Shown piece after piece: positions 33,022 to 41,290 of a stretch of DNA of 48,156 nt. The notes beneath the pieces were generated by a model, which saw nothing but the letters and a program-made list of their open reading frames with translations, was not told the DNA's origin and ran no database searches. The stretch lies in contig JBLIOB010000004.1 in the NCBI GenBank assembly GCA_047639575.1, positions 1 through 48,156 on the forward strand, read 5' to 3'. Position numbers and translations under genes: made by a program. Each line of letters opens with the position of its first letter. Position 1 is the first letter of the stretch. The stretch comes from JBLIOB01 sp047639575. GTDB taxonomy: Bacteria; Bacteroidota; Bacteroidia; Flavobacteriales_D; Parvicellaceae.

Positions 33022-34284
33022 ATGACGGACTATAGGATCATTTGGGATATTTCAAAAACACATCTCCTATCCAGAATAAAACAGAGTGGTATTGCAGCAT
33101 TAGGAGTTGCTTTGGGAATTGGTGCTTTCATTATCTTGGTTAGTTTCATGACTGGGCTTAACGGTATGCTGGATAGTTTAATTTTGAACAGAACGCCACA
33201 CATCCACGTTTATAATGAGATAGAGCAAAGCGAAATACAACCAATAGACCTATTTGATGAGTTCAAGGAGAGTTTAAATATTGTTCACTCCATAAAACCC
33301 AAGCAAGTTCAAAATAGGATTCACAATGCATTGCCTATTATTTCGCAACTTAAGAATGATCCAAGAGTAAAGGGCATTACACCACAAGTTACTGCCAATG
33401 TGTTCTATCTAGCTGGTTCGATTGAGTTAAATGGAATAATTAGCGGGATTAATCCAACTGAGGAAGTCCGTCTATTCAATTTCGGAGATTATATAGTAGA
33501 TGGAAGTCCGAAAGGCCTGGTGAAAAATAACAATGGGATTTTGCTTGGTGCTGGAGTCGCAAAGAAAATGTCATTGGAACTTGGAGATAAGATTCAGATT
33601 AGTTCCATAAAAGGAGGGATTTTCCCTTTGAAGATCGTTGGAATCTTTCAAAGTGGACTGGCAGATCTCGACAAAGTGCAAAGCTATGTCAATTTGAAGA
33701 CAGCACAACAAATATTGGGAGAGGGGAGTAGTTATATTTCTGATCTTAATGTGAAGTTGCATGACATAGAGCAAGCACCTGACATGAGCAAAGAGATTTC
33801 AAAACAATTTGACATTACAGCGCTCGACATAAAAAGTGTTAATGCGCAATTCGATTCTGGAACCGAGATAAGAAACTTGATCACCTATGCAGTTTCTTTT
33901 ACTTTGCTAGTAGTAGCAGGGTTTGGAATCTATAACATCCTCAACATGTTAATCTATGAGAAAATGAATGATATCGCCATATTAAAAGCAACAGGTTTCT
34001 CAGGGTCAGATGTGCAGAAGATATTTATTACGCAGGCAGTAGTCATCGGGTTGGTAGGGGGGATGATTGGTCTCCTGCTAGGATTAGGAACGTCTATTTT
34101 AATTAGTAACGCGCCTTTCGAAACGGAGGCATTACCGACTATTGAGACTTATCCCGTGAACTTCCAATTGGATTATTACGTCATTGGAATTGTATTTGCG
34201 ATGGTCTCCACATTTCTTGCCGGATATCTACCTGCAAGAAAAGCGCAACACTTGGATCCAGTAGAAATTATAAGAGGTCAATAG
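33022..34284 (+). CDS. FtsX/LolC-type ABC permease
   Basis: A 420-residue permease with one N-terminal helix (GIAALGVALGIGAFIILVSFM), a large periplasmic domain (about residues 45-280) and three C-terminal helices ending in AGYLPARKAQHLDPVEIIRGQ, the signature of the MacB/LolC/E group. Partner of the preceding adaptor (5-bp gap) and the ATPase. Confidence 0.92.
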   Translation: MTDYRIIWDISKTHLLSRIKQSGIAALGVALGIGAFIILVSFMTGLNGMLDSLILNRTPHIHVYNEIEQSEIQPIDLFDEFKESLNIVHSIKPKQVQNRIHNALPIISQLKNDPRVKGITPQVTANVFYLAGSIELNGIISGINPTEEVRLFNFGDYIVDGSPKGLVKNNNGILLGAGVAKKMSLELGDKIQISSIKGGIFPLKIVGIFQSGLADLDKVQSYVNLKTAQQILGEGSSYISDLNVKLHDIEQAPDMSKEISKQFDITALDIKSVNAQFDSGTEIRNLITYAVSFTLLVVAGFGIYNILNMLIYEKMNDIAILKATGFSGSDVQKIFITQAVVIGLVGGMIGLLLGLGTSILISNAPFETEALPTIETYPVNFQLDYYVIGIVFAMVSTFLAGYLPARKAQHLDPVEIIRGQ

Positions 34285-34293
34285 TTGGATAGA

Positions 34294-34986
34294 ATGAAAA
34301 AGATAATCGAGTCTAAAAATATTAATAAACATTTCTATAAACCTGTGGATTTCCACGTGCTAAAAGATATTTCCTTTTCAATAGATAAGGGTGAATTTGT
34401 TTCCATAATGGGTAAATCAGGATGTGGCAAATCTACCTTGTTGTATATATTATCTACCATGGATACTGAGTATGAAGGTGATTTATTTCTAAATGGTGAA
34501 GAGCTTAGAAATAAAAATCATGAAGAATTGGCACATATTCGTAATGCTGAAATTGGTTTTGTATTTCAATTTCACTACTTACTTCCAGAATTCTCAGTTT
34601 TGGATAATGTCATGTTGCCAGCAAGAAAGTTGGGCATAAAACCGATTGCAGAGATAAGAAAAGCTGCCATGGACAAATTGAAACTGTTGGGTATTGACGA
34701 TCAAGCACATAAAAAAGCCTCCATGATTTCAGGTGGTCAAAAACAAAGAGTGTCGATAGCCAGAGCATTAATTAACGATCCAATCATCATCATGGGGGAT
34801 GAACCTACTGGAAATCTAGATAGCAAGAATGCGGACAACGTATTCAACATATTCAAGGAGCTAAGTGTTGAGCAAGAACTCTCTTTTTTAGTGGTGACCC
34901 ATGATTTAGATTTTGCCAAAAGAACGGATAGAATTATTGAAATGGCGGATGGCAGAATAATTAATGGCCATCATTCCACTAAATGA
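34294..34986 (+). CDS. LolD/MacB-type ABC ATPase
   Basis: A 230-residue ATPase: Walker A GKSGCGKSTLLY, Q-loop VFQFHYLLPEF, signature ISGGQKQRVSIARAL, Walker B IIMGDEPTGNLDS, H-loop VVTHD. I choose ATG 34294; a TTG at 34285 is in frame. It completes the three-gene efflux/lipoprotein-extraction operon. The operon has no FixK-like site. Confidence 0.93.
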   Translation: MKKIIESKNINKHFYKPVDFHVLKDISFSIDKGEFVSIMGKSGCGKSTLLYILSTMDTEYEGDLFLNGEELRNKNHEELAHIRNAEIGFVFQFHYLLPEFSVLDNVMLPARKLGIKPIAEIRKAAMDKLKLLGIDDQAHKKASMISGGQKQRVSIARALINDPIIIMGDEPTGNLDSKNADNVFNIFKELSVEQELSFLVVTHDLDFAKRTDRIIEMADGRIINGHHSTK

Positions 34987-34998
34987 TCCCATTTGAAC

Positions 34999-35010
34999 TG
35001 ATGAATGTCA
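34999..35010. promoter_or_regulatory. FixK/FNR-like palindrome, distal site of the sigma-like gene
   Basis: TGATGAATGTCA, centred 82 bp before the ATG at 35087. Its partner is exactly 56 bp away. Confidence 0.65.
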
Positions 35011-35054
35011 GTTGCTCGACTGCGAATCACAGGCCCGCTTTAAATATGAGGACA

Positions 35055-35066
35055 TGATATTTGTCA
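35055..35066. promoter_or_regulatory. FixK/FNR-like palindrome, proximal site of the sigma-like gene
   Basis: TGATATTTGTCA, centred 56 bp downstream of the distal site and 27 bp before the start codon. With the distal site at -41.5, this one sits at +14.5, as in the HMA promoter. Confidence 0.6.
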
Positions 35067-35086
35067 ATAAAACAACGCCAAAAATT

Positions 35087-35839
35087 ATGTACACTAAAAT
35101 ACAAATGAAAAGCCACACCATTCTTCCACGCCTTTTGGCGTTTAAAGAATCCTCCAACAAACAAGAATTCGATAAACTTCTATTGAACGTACTTCCTAAG
35201 GTCAGAAAGCACATACTCAAATCACTAGAGATATCTAAAGAATCTATGCGTAATCGTGACTTAATCACTGTGGACGATATAGTTGATGAGCTCTATATTC
35301 ATGCCTATGAACATATCGATGAATTAGGTCATCCAGAATTATTTGAAGCTTGGTTAATTGCACAAGCAGCCTTGGTGATCGAGGATAAAATGGACGAGCA
35401 GGAATACGATGAATTATTCACCACGGAATTCGAAAAATATAGTGAAAGAGATTGGGATGAGATGGAGGAGAAGTACAGCGTTCAAGCGGATGGAGATTTG
35501 GAGTTGTTAGAAGAATTTGATGATGTATCTTATGGTCCAAGAGACTATCAATTAGAGCAAGTTTTTATCCAAGACAATGAAAAGGAGTGGATAGATGAAT
35601 TGGATAAAAAAATCAATAATGAAGAACTTCAGCGACATATTCAATCGGTACTTGGTCGAATTCCGATTGCCATGCGAAATACGTTTGAGTTGGCTTATGG
35701 GCTAGGTCTCTCGTCCAAACAAATTTCCAGGGTAAGGAAGACTGAATTAGAAGAGACGGTGGATAAACTCAAACGTGGGCGTATTATAGTGGCTCAGAGT
35801 ATTCGATACAGATTTCTGCCCCGATCACGAACATACTAA
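35087..35839 (+). CDS. Divergent sigma-70-like protein
   Basis: A 250-residue protein. The N-terminal part (LLNVLPKVRKHILKSL, then VDDIVDELYIHAYEHI) recalls a sigma region 2, and the C-terminus (LGRIPIAMRNTFELAYGLGLSSKQISRVRKTELEETVDKLK) recalls sigma region 4. In between is an unusually acidic stretch (about residues 105-185, with EQEYDEL and DELDKKI). It may be an alternative sigma factor or an anti-sigma-like decoy. I choose ATG 35087, since two palindromes (34999, 35055) lie upstream and the longer frame would cover them. It precedes the DnaJ gene by 41 bp. Confidence 0.7.
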   Translation: MYTKIQMKSHTILPRLLAFKESSNKQEFDKLLLNVLPKVRKHILKSLEISKESMRNRDLITVDDIVDELYIHAYEHIDELGHPELFEAWLIAQAALVIEDKMDEQEYDELFTTEFEKYSERDWDEMEEKYSVQADGDLELLEEFDDVSYGPRDYQLEQVFIQDNEKEWIDELDKKINNEELQRHIQSVLGRIPIAMRNTFELAYGLGLSSKQISRVRKTELEETVDKLKRGRIIVAQSIRYRFLPRSRTY

Positions 35840-35880
35840 TACAGACTTAAACTTCTTTTTTCATTTGACCCTTATTATTG

Positions 35881-36816
35881 ATGGACTTCAAAGATTACTA
35901 TACCACTTTAGGCATTCCTAAAACATCCTCGTCTACGGAGATTAAAAAGGCGTACAGGAAGTTGGCTAAAAAATACCATCCTGATAAAAATCCTGATGAC
36001 AAGAAAGCAGAGGATAAATTCAAAGAAATCAGTGAAGCCTATGAAGTGTTGAGCAATGAAAAGAATCGAAAACTCTACGATCAAGTAGGATCCAATTGGA
36101 AAGAATATCAACGTGCTGGCTACGATCCTTCAAAACATGCTAAGCCAGGCCGTGATCCGAGAACACAAGACGGTAATCAATATTCCTATAAAGGTGATCC
36201 TTCTGGCTTTGAGGATTCAGGTGAATTTTCCGATTTTTTTGAATCCCTTTTTGGAGGGCATGCTGGCAGAGGATACGCCTCTTATGGTCAGGATAGACCA
36301 GGTTCTGATTTGATTGGTGAATTAAACATCACCTTAGAAGAAGCCTTTCATGGAACACATCGTATTGTTGATCTTGGATCAGAAAAAATTCGAGTCAAAA
36401 TCAAACCAGGCTCTTATGATGATCTCAAGCTCAAAGTAAAAAACAAAGGCGGCAAAGGTTCTAGTGGGAAATCGGGCAATTTGTTCTTGACCATCAAAGT
36501 GACTCAACATTCTATTTATAAGCGTGTCGGTGACCATCTTTACAAAGATGTGAATGTGGATTTGTTCCATGCCCTATTAGGAGGGAAAATAAAAGTCAAT
36601 ACTTTGAGTGGTGATGTCAATGTAACTATTCCGGAGTACACACAGAACGGAAAACAATTAAGATTAAAAGGAAAGGGAATGCCACATTATGGCAAAACCA
36701 GACATGGGGATTTGTATGTAAAAATCAACGTTGACCTACCTAAAACATTGACCGAAGAACAGAAAGGTATAGTTCATCAACTTCAAGAGACATTCCAAAA
36801 AGAATCAGTTCATTAA
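35881..36816 (+). CDS. cbpA: DnaJ/CbpA-type co-chaperone
   Basis: A 311-residue J-domain protein: J domain (residues 3-68) with the HPD motif in KKYHPDKNP, a Gly/Phe-rich linker (about 85-140), and the two substrate-binding beta domains. It lacks the zinc finger, as in CbpA. It stimulates Hsp70. Start at the ATG right after a TTG. It follows the sigma-like gene by 41 bp and precedes thioredoxin by 19 bp, so a folding and redox stress operon is likely. Confidence 0.93.
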   Translation: MDFKDYYTTLGIPKTSSSTEIKKAYRKLAKKYHPDKNPDDKKAEDKFKEISEAYEVLSNEKNRKLYDQVGSNWKEYQRAGYDPSKHAKPGRDPRTQDGNQYSYKGDPSGFEDSGEFSDFFESLFGGHAGRGYASYGQDRPGSDLIGELNITLEEAFHGTHRIVDLGSEKIRVKIKPGSYDDLKLKVKNKGGKGSSGKSGNLFLTIKVTQHSIYKRVGDHLYKDVNVDLFHALLGGKIKVNTLSGDVNVTIPEYTQNGKQLRLKGKGMPHYGKTRHGDLYVKINVDLPKTLTEEQKGIVHQLQETFQKESVH

Positions 36817-36835
36817 AATTTAATATTTAAAAACG

Positions 36836-37135
36836 ATGAAAGGAAATTTCGATAACATCATTAAAAGTGGTCCACTTGTATTGGTTGACTTTTATGCGGA
36901 CTGGTGCGGGCCATGTACAATGCAAGCACCGATACTTATAGAAATTTCCAAAGAGTTGAAAGGTAGCGTGCGGATTATTAAAATCGATGTGGACAAAAAT
37001 CAAACAATATCCGGTCGATATAAAATCAGGAATATTCCCACGCTGATGTTATTCAAGAACGGCAAAGATATTTGGAGGAAGGGTGGAGTGAGCGCAAAAG
37101 AAGAACTAATCCGGTTAATCAAACTAAATCAATAA
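36836..37135 (+). CDS. trxA: Thioredoxin
   Basis: A 99-residue thioredoxin with active site DWCGPCTMQAP, the cis-Pro loop RNIPTLMLFKNG and normal length. General disulfide reductase. It is in the DnaJ transcript. Confidence 0.95.
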   Translation: MKGNFDNIIKSGPLVLVDFYADWCGPCTMQAPILIEISKELKGSVRIIKIDVDKNQTISGRYKIRNIPTLMLFKNGKDIWRKGGVSAKEELIRLIKLNQ

Positions 37136-37145
37136 GTCCTAAAAC

Positions 37146-37511
37146 ATGAACACAACACTAATTTCATATGGAAACTACGGTCATTATCCTGCCATCGAGT
37201 TATTACTAGATGCGATTAATCGTAGAAGATATACTCACCGAGCCAGCCAATTATTATCGATTGGATTCGGGCAGTGGTCCGATATAGAACTTGCATTGGA
37301 TAAGGCAATCCAATCTTGTCTGGATAGTGATATAAATATTGGATCGCATTTTAAAAGGGTTTTTATTACTGACATGATAGATGGTCAAATAACCACGGAC
37401 TGGATGTTAACAAATGTTGGGCTTCGATTAATTTTAATTAATGGCAATTCATCAAAGCCAATAGTGCGCAGAGCTAGATTGAAGATTGTAATGAAAGGGC
37501 CGTTATATTGA
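37146..37511 (+). CDS. Unknown small protein
   Basis: A 121-residue soluble protein, unrecognised. It has TLISYGNYGHYPAIELLLDAINRRRY near the start and a basic C-terminus with TNVGLRLILINGNSSKPIVRRARL, which faintly recalls a segment of BRO/DinD-type DNA-binding proteins; this is only a loose resemblance. It follows thioredoxin by 10 bp and probably shares its transcript. Confidence 0.55.
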   Translation: MNTTLISYGNYGHYPAIELLLDAINRRRYTHRASQLLSIGFGQWSDIELALDKAIQSCLDSDINIGSHFKRVFITDMIDGQITTDWMLTNVGLRLILINGNSSKPIVRRARLKIVMKGPLY

Positions 37512-37542
37512 TGTTTTGAGTTTTTATAATCATTCCATCAAA

Positions 37543-37554
37543 TGATAATTGTCA
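37543..37554. promoter_or_regulatory. FixK/FNR-like palindrome upstream of the helical protein
   Basis: TGATAATTGTCA, centred 70 bp upstream of the start at 37619. TAATTTTA (37578-37585) lies exactly at -12 to -5 if the site acts at -41.5; this is one of the best promoter fits. Confidence 0.8.
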
Positions 37555-37618
37555 ATCCAAATTGTATGTTGGACATGTAATTTTATCATAACTAGATTAA
37601 TCAAATCATATTATAATC

Positions 37619-38068
37619 ATGACAGAAATAAGATTACGCCCGAAAACAGATTTTATGCAGAAAGCAGATCTATCACAGATTTTAATTTTAACCCAACATT
37701 GGGTGAGTGATTTGTTGTTCTTTTTTGATGAGTTGAAATTTTTCACACACTTGGTGGACAAATACTTCATTCTACTTTTAAAAGAAGAAAATATAAACAA
37801 GGCGCAAATTATTGTCACAAACATTCACAAATTTGAAAAGGAGGTGAACCATCTCAAAGACAAAATTCAGAACCACATAGATTATCTTGAGAAGTTATAT
37901 GATGTTAACGCCAACACGGATGAAGCTCTTTTTAGGGAACAACACGAGGATCTGGAACAAGAAATGACGGATTTAATAAAACAATTCAGAGAGACCAAAC
38001 AAGAGGTGTTTAGTCTAAGTAAAAGGATGATGGAAACGGAGAAATTGAGCCATTTGTTAGCCAACTGA
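37619..38068 (+). CDS. Helical protein, stand-alone form of the Usp-fused domain
   Basis: A 149-residue, wholly helical and coiled-coil protein with no membrane segment. Segments HWVSDLLFFFDELKFF, EKEVNHLKDKIQNHIDYL and FREQHEDLEQEM align with the N-terminal domain of the Usp at 18715-19950 (VWISDVNFWSERM; HEFLLDLKSRIFHH; FIEQHDELKKQM). Conserved His and Glu could bind a metal or a partner. It is in a transcription unit with its own FixK-like site. Function unknown. Confidence 0.75.
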   Translation: MTEIRLRPKTDFMQKADLSQILILTQHWVSDLLFFFDELKFFTHLVDKYFILLLKEENINKAQIIVTNIHKFEKEVNHLKDKIQNHIDYLEKLYDVNANTDEALFREQHEDLEQEMTDLIKQFRETKQEVFSLSKRMMETEKLSHLLAN

Positions 38069-38077
38069 CATCTATCA
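38066..38077. promoter_or_regulatory. FixK/FNR-like palindrome overlapping the preceding stop codon
   Basis: TGACATCTATCA; its first three bases are the stop codon of the helical-protein gene. It is centred 102 bp upstream of the AhpD-like gene. Confidence 0.5.
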
Positions 38078-38173
38078 TTCCATCAACTGATTCTCAAGCA
38101 CACAATGATTGTTATGAATTAACTTCTTTGCCTCGTAAAACAAAATCATTTAATTATCTAAAATCCTAAAATC

Positions 38174-38530
38174 ATGAGTAAAGACTATCCGAAACACTAC
38201 CACGAACTTAGATCTCTGATGGGCGAAATTGGCACGAAAATTCCTAACACAATGAAAGGGTTTTCAGAACTACACAAAGCCAGTTTATCAGAAGGTGCTC
38301 TAACGGTTAAAACGAAGGAATTAATAGCCCTTTCCATAGCAATAAGTGTTCGTTGTGATGGCTGTATTGCCTATCACGTGCATGATTCAATAAAAGCCGG
38401 TGCAACTTCAAAAGAAATAGAAGAAACTATTGGTGTAGCCATAATGATGGGAGGTGGTCCATCTTTAGTATATGGTTGCGAGGCAATGGAGGCTTTGAAG
38501 CAATTTGAAGCATTGGAACAGCCAGTATAA
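38174..38530 (+). CDS. Carboxymuconolactone decarboxylase/AhpD-like protein
   Basis: A 118-residue protein of the CMD family. The catalytic-type segment SVRCDGCIAYHVHDSIKAGAT holds the CxxC pair and His characteristic of AhpD-like peroxidase partners. Role in alkylhydroperoxide or other thiol chemistry is inferred. It may be controlled by the site at 38066-38077. Confidence 0.9.
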   Translation: MSKDYPKHYHELRSLMGEIGTKIPNTMKGFSELHKASLSEGALTVKTKELIALSIAISVRCDGCIAYHVHDSIKAGATSKEIEETIGVAIMMGGGPSLVYGCEAMEALKQFEALEQPV

Positions 38531-38636
38531 TTTTTATACGGATTTAAAAATAATAGGGGCAAGTTAGCCAGGTTAAAAGATATTCATGGTCTTTTCGCTA
38601 ATGCAATTGAAACATCTTTAGAATCAGGGAACCCAA

Positions 38637-39866
38637 ATGAATTCGAATAAAAAGAAAGATATTGGTCTAAAGCGATCCTTATCCCTTCCCATGCTTATCT
38701 TCTATGGTTTGGGAACGACTGTCGGAGCCGGCATATATGTATTGGTTGGAGCCGCAGCTGGTGAAGCGGGAATGTATGCCCCAGTTTCATTTTTATTAGC
38801 AGCATTGGCTTTAGCTCCTACCGCGATGAGTTATGCGGAACTTTCAGGAAGAATGCCTGTTAGCGCTGGGGAAGCAATGTATGTACTTAAAGGATTCCGT
38901 TCAACACGAGTTTCAAAAATGATCGGCTGGGCGGTCATTTTATCTGGTATTGTTGCCTCTGCGACCATCGCCATTGGGTGTGCAGGGTATCTGTCTGTAT
39001 TTACCAGTATACCCATTTCGATTCTTGTCGCTGCTACAGTAATCCTAATGGGTATAATTGCAATGTGGGGTATCAAAGAATCCGTAATCTTCACTGCAGT
39101 TTTCACATTGATAGAAGTAGGCGGACTACTGGCAATTATTATTCTCGGAATGACAAGCGAATCATTCAACATTGAAAGCTTGGGACGGACGATACCAAAG
39201 CTTGGTGATTTTTCAGTTTGGTCTGGCATCATTGCAGCTAGTTTATTCACTGTTTTCGCATTTATTGGTTTCGAGGATATGGTTAATGTGGCAGAGGAAA
39301 CTAAGGATCCTAGAAAGACCTTGCCAAAGGCTATTTTCTACACGTTGGCCATCACCACAATACTTTATTTCGCAGTTACCTTAGTTGCTGTGATTACTAT
39401 CTCACCTCAGATCTTATCAACATCAGAGGCACCACTAAGTCTTGTTTTCGATGAACTTATGGATAGGGATTCTTGGGTCATTGGAGCCATTGCAGTCTTT
39501 GCAACTGCTAACACCATTCTTGTCCAATTCATTATGGTATCTCGAGTAATTTATGGTATGGCTGGCCAGGGTACAATGCCAAAGAAATTCAATAAGGTAC
39601 ATCCACGAACCCGTACACCAATTCTCGCTACGTTTGCTGTGGTAATAGCTACACTTATCCTGGCTTTACTTTTCCCAATTGAAGCATTGGCTCAATTTAC
39701 ATCGCAGGTCATACTTGTCATATGGCTTTTCTGCAATTTAGCATTGATACTTATAAAAAGACGAAAGGAACCAAATTTAGAAGGAGGTTATATGACCAAA
39801 TCTTGGGTGCCTTATATTGGAGCAGTACTTTCTTTGTTACTGTTGATTCTATCCTTTTTAACTTGA
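38637..39866 (+). CDS. APC-family amino-acid permease
   Basis: A 409-residue membrane transporter with about twelve helices. The first helix has the APC core GLGTTVGAGIYVLVG, and FAFIGFEDMVNVAEETKDPRKTLP follows in the middle of the protein. Substrate not predictable. It has no FixK-like site; it marks the right border of the oxygen-responsive island. Confidence 0.9.
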   Translation: MNSNKKKDIGLKRSLSLPMLIFYGLGTTVGAGIYVLVGAAAGEAGMYAPVSFLLAALALAPTAMSYAELSGRMPVSAGEAMYVLKGFRSTRVSKMIGWAVILSGIVASATIAIGCAGYLSVFTSIPISILVAATVILMGIIAMWGIKESVIFTAVFTLIEVGGLLAIIILGMTSESFNIESLGRTIPKLGDFSVWSGIIAASLFTVFAFIGFEDMVNVAEETKDPRKTLPKAIFYTLAITTILYFAVTLVAVITISPQILSTSEAPLSLVFDELMDRDSWVIGAIAVFATANTILVQFIMVSRVIYGMAGQGTMPKKFNKVHPRTRTPILATFAVVIATLILALLFPIEALAQFTSQVILVIWLFCNLALILIKRRKEPNLEGGYMTKSWVPYIGAVLSLLLLILSFLT

Positions 39867-39965
39867 TATTGAGAGTGCAAACCTGAACAAAATATTTCTC
39901 ATTATTTGTATGTTATAATATGATAGGAGGGAAGAGGTGGATTTTGTCAATGAGAACTTGGGATC

Positions 39966-40766
39966 CGGCATTGAAGAAAAATCGTGTATGTTCGAATAAA
40001 TGAAACGTTAAGATGGATCGATCGTTTAGAAAATATCCCCAAGGATATTTTTAGTGAGAGGCCAGGTTGCAGGGAGGGCAGTTTGAGCCCAGCTGTCAGA
40101 TTCTTAGCATAAAAAATCTGCTAACAGCGTTTGTGAGTTTGCTTTGCGTAGAGAAATGTTTCGTTAACATACTAGATTTGTATTCACAGCCTTGATTTTT
40201 CGCTTCTTTTTTTATCAAGAAAAAATGAAGAAGAGTATGAATGGGATAATGAGTGTTCTATATAACATCAGAAATTAATAGGAAAGTGAATTGTCTTATA
40301 ATAACATACTCATACTATTATGTTAAGTAGAATTTCCAATTCATCTCACGCAACAAGATGGGTGATGACTAAATTCTAAACTTCAAACAAAAATCAAAAC
40401 TTCCTTGAACGCAGTATAGAAAATTGCTGAATCGCCTTAATCCTTTATTAAGGCAAAGGCAATTTTCGTATACAAGAGAATTCACAATTTAAAATTTCGT
40501 GTGGTGGCAAAAAAGAAAAAATTCTTAAAGTGTGTTGGCTGTGTGCTGGAATATTGTGTTTAAAAAATTTCTGCGGAGCAAAATTATTTAATAAAGCAAT
40601 TGAGCTTTAGAAATGCGGCAATTTAACATAACGACTAATTATAGGACAAGGCTGTTGATCTTAAACACAAATTTTCATCACAGGACAAAAACCAAAAAAA
40701 CATTCTTGGTAGGACTAACAGAAATATTTTATTTAGGACAATCGTACAAGTCATACTTAATATAAT
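39966..40766 (+). repeat. Long direct repeat, copy A (structured non-coding DNA)
   Basis: This 801-bp stretch matches 45822-46566 (copy B) over almost its full length, apart from a roughly 60-bp insertion near 40012-40080. Agreement is high by eye, with small indels. No long frame exists in either copy; the longest common frame is a short MK.SM...MSVLYNIR peptide starting near 40225. It contains several stems, including a two-level hairpin at 40420-40466, a GCTGT...ACAGC stem at 40092-40128, and CTTGAT/ATCAAG around 40193-40221. It may be a structured RNA, a decayed element or a recombination repeat. Confidence 0.75.
40420..40466. other. Nested hairpin inside repeat A
   Basis: Outer 8-bp stem AAAATTGC/GCAATTTT with an inner 8-bp stem GCCTTAAT/ATTAAGGC around a 5-base loop. 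The identical structure occurs in copy B at 46219-46265. Confidence 0.7.
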
Positions 40767-40950
40767 GTACTGCGTTATGTTACTTTGCTTTGGGATTTAA
40801 GAATTTATTCTTTTAAAGAAAGGGAAAGAAAATTTAATCATTATCGAATTTAAGTATTGAAGAATTGAGCGTTTTTCAGCTCAAGTTTTCATTTCTTACA
40901 TACCGACTTTTATAGCGAAGAATAGGTAATGACCATTTCGGGCTTTACTT
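40767..40950. other. Gene-free stretch after repeat A
   Basis: No frame longer than a few dozen codons and no recognised site. A short AACATAACG-complementary motif (40773-40781) forms an inverted repeat with the same motif at 40625-40633 in repeat A. Confidence 0.3.
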
Positions 40951-41040
40951 ATGATGAAGCGCGTGAGGGATAGCAGCGGCATCCTTTTTGTTTTTCACAA
41001 AAAGATATAGCGGATAGCCTGACCCGTTAGGGGCACGCCC
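40951..41040 (+). ncRNA. Conserved Bacteroidetes-type structured intergenic element
   Basis: The stretch contains GGGATAGCAGCGGCATCC, then CTTTTTG...CAAAAAG, then GATATAGCGGATAGCC and GGGGCACGCCC. I recognise this arrangement as an element seen in intergenic regions and gene ends of many Bacteroidetes; which Rfam family, if any, it belongs to I cannot say. Stems GGAT/ATCC and CTTTTTG/CAAAAAG are visible. It may be a 3'-end element or a small RNA. Direction assigned from the recalled form. Confidence 0.5.
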
Positions 41041-41290
41041 AAATAATTAAACTTTGCCTTAATATTAAATATCTCATATTCCAACAAAACATAGACGTTG
41101 ATTAAAATCTCTTGTACTCAAGATATGACCTTGGTTATCTTTGAAAGTGAGTTTTGTATTTACTGTTTCTTTTAAGGCCCTTACCATTTGGTTCTAGTAT
41201 TCATTCTAAGAGTAAAGCAAGCAATGGATATGGTAAATTTAAAGATTGCATGAATACTTAAGTGATTATGGTTAGAATTAGTCGATTATA
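41041..41290. other. Gene-free stretch
   Basis: No gene, promoter or repeat recognised. It lies downstream of the minus-strand lipoprotein gene. Confidence 0.3.

Noticed and set aside
35012..35086. N-terminal extension of the sigma-like protein to 35012
   Set aside because: It would cover a palindrome (35055-35066) and begin almost on top of the other; the residues are low in complexity and unlike a sigma N-terminus.
40420..40466. Rho-independent terminator in repeat A
   Set aside because: The nested hairpin is not followed by a proper T-run and there is no gene directly upstream; its conservation with copy B suggests another role.
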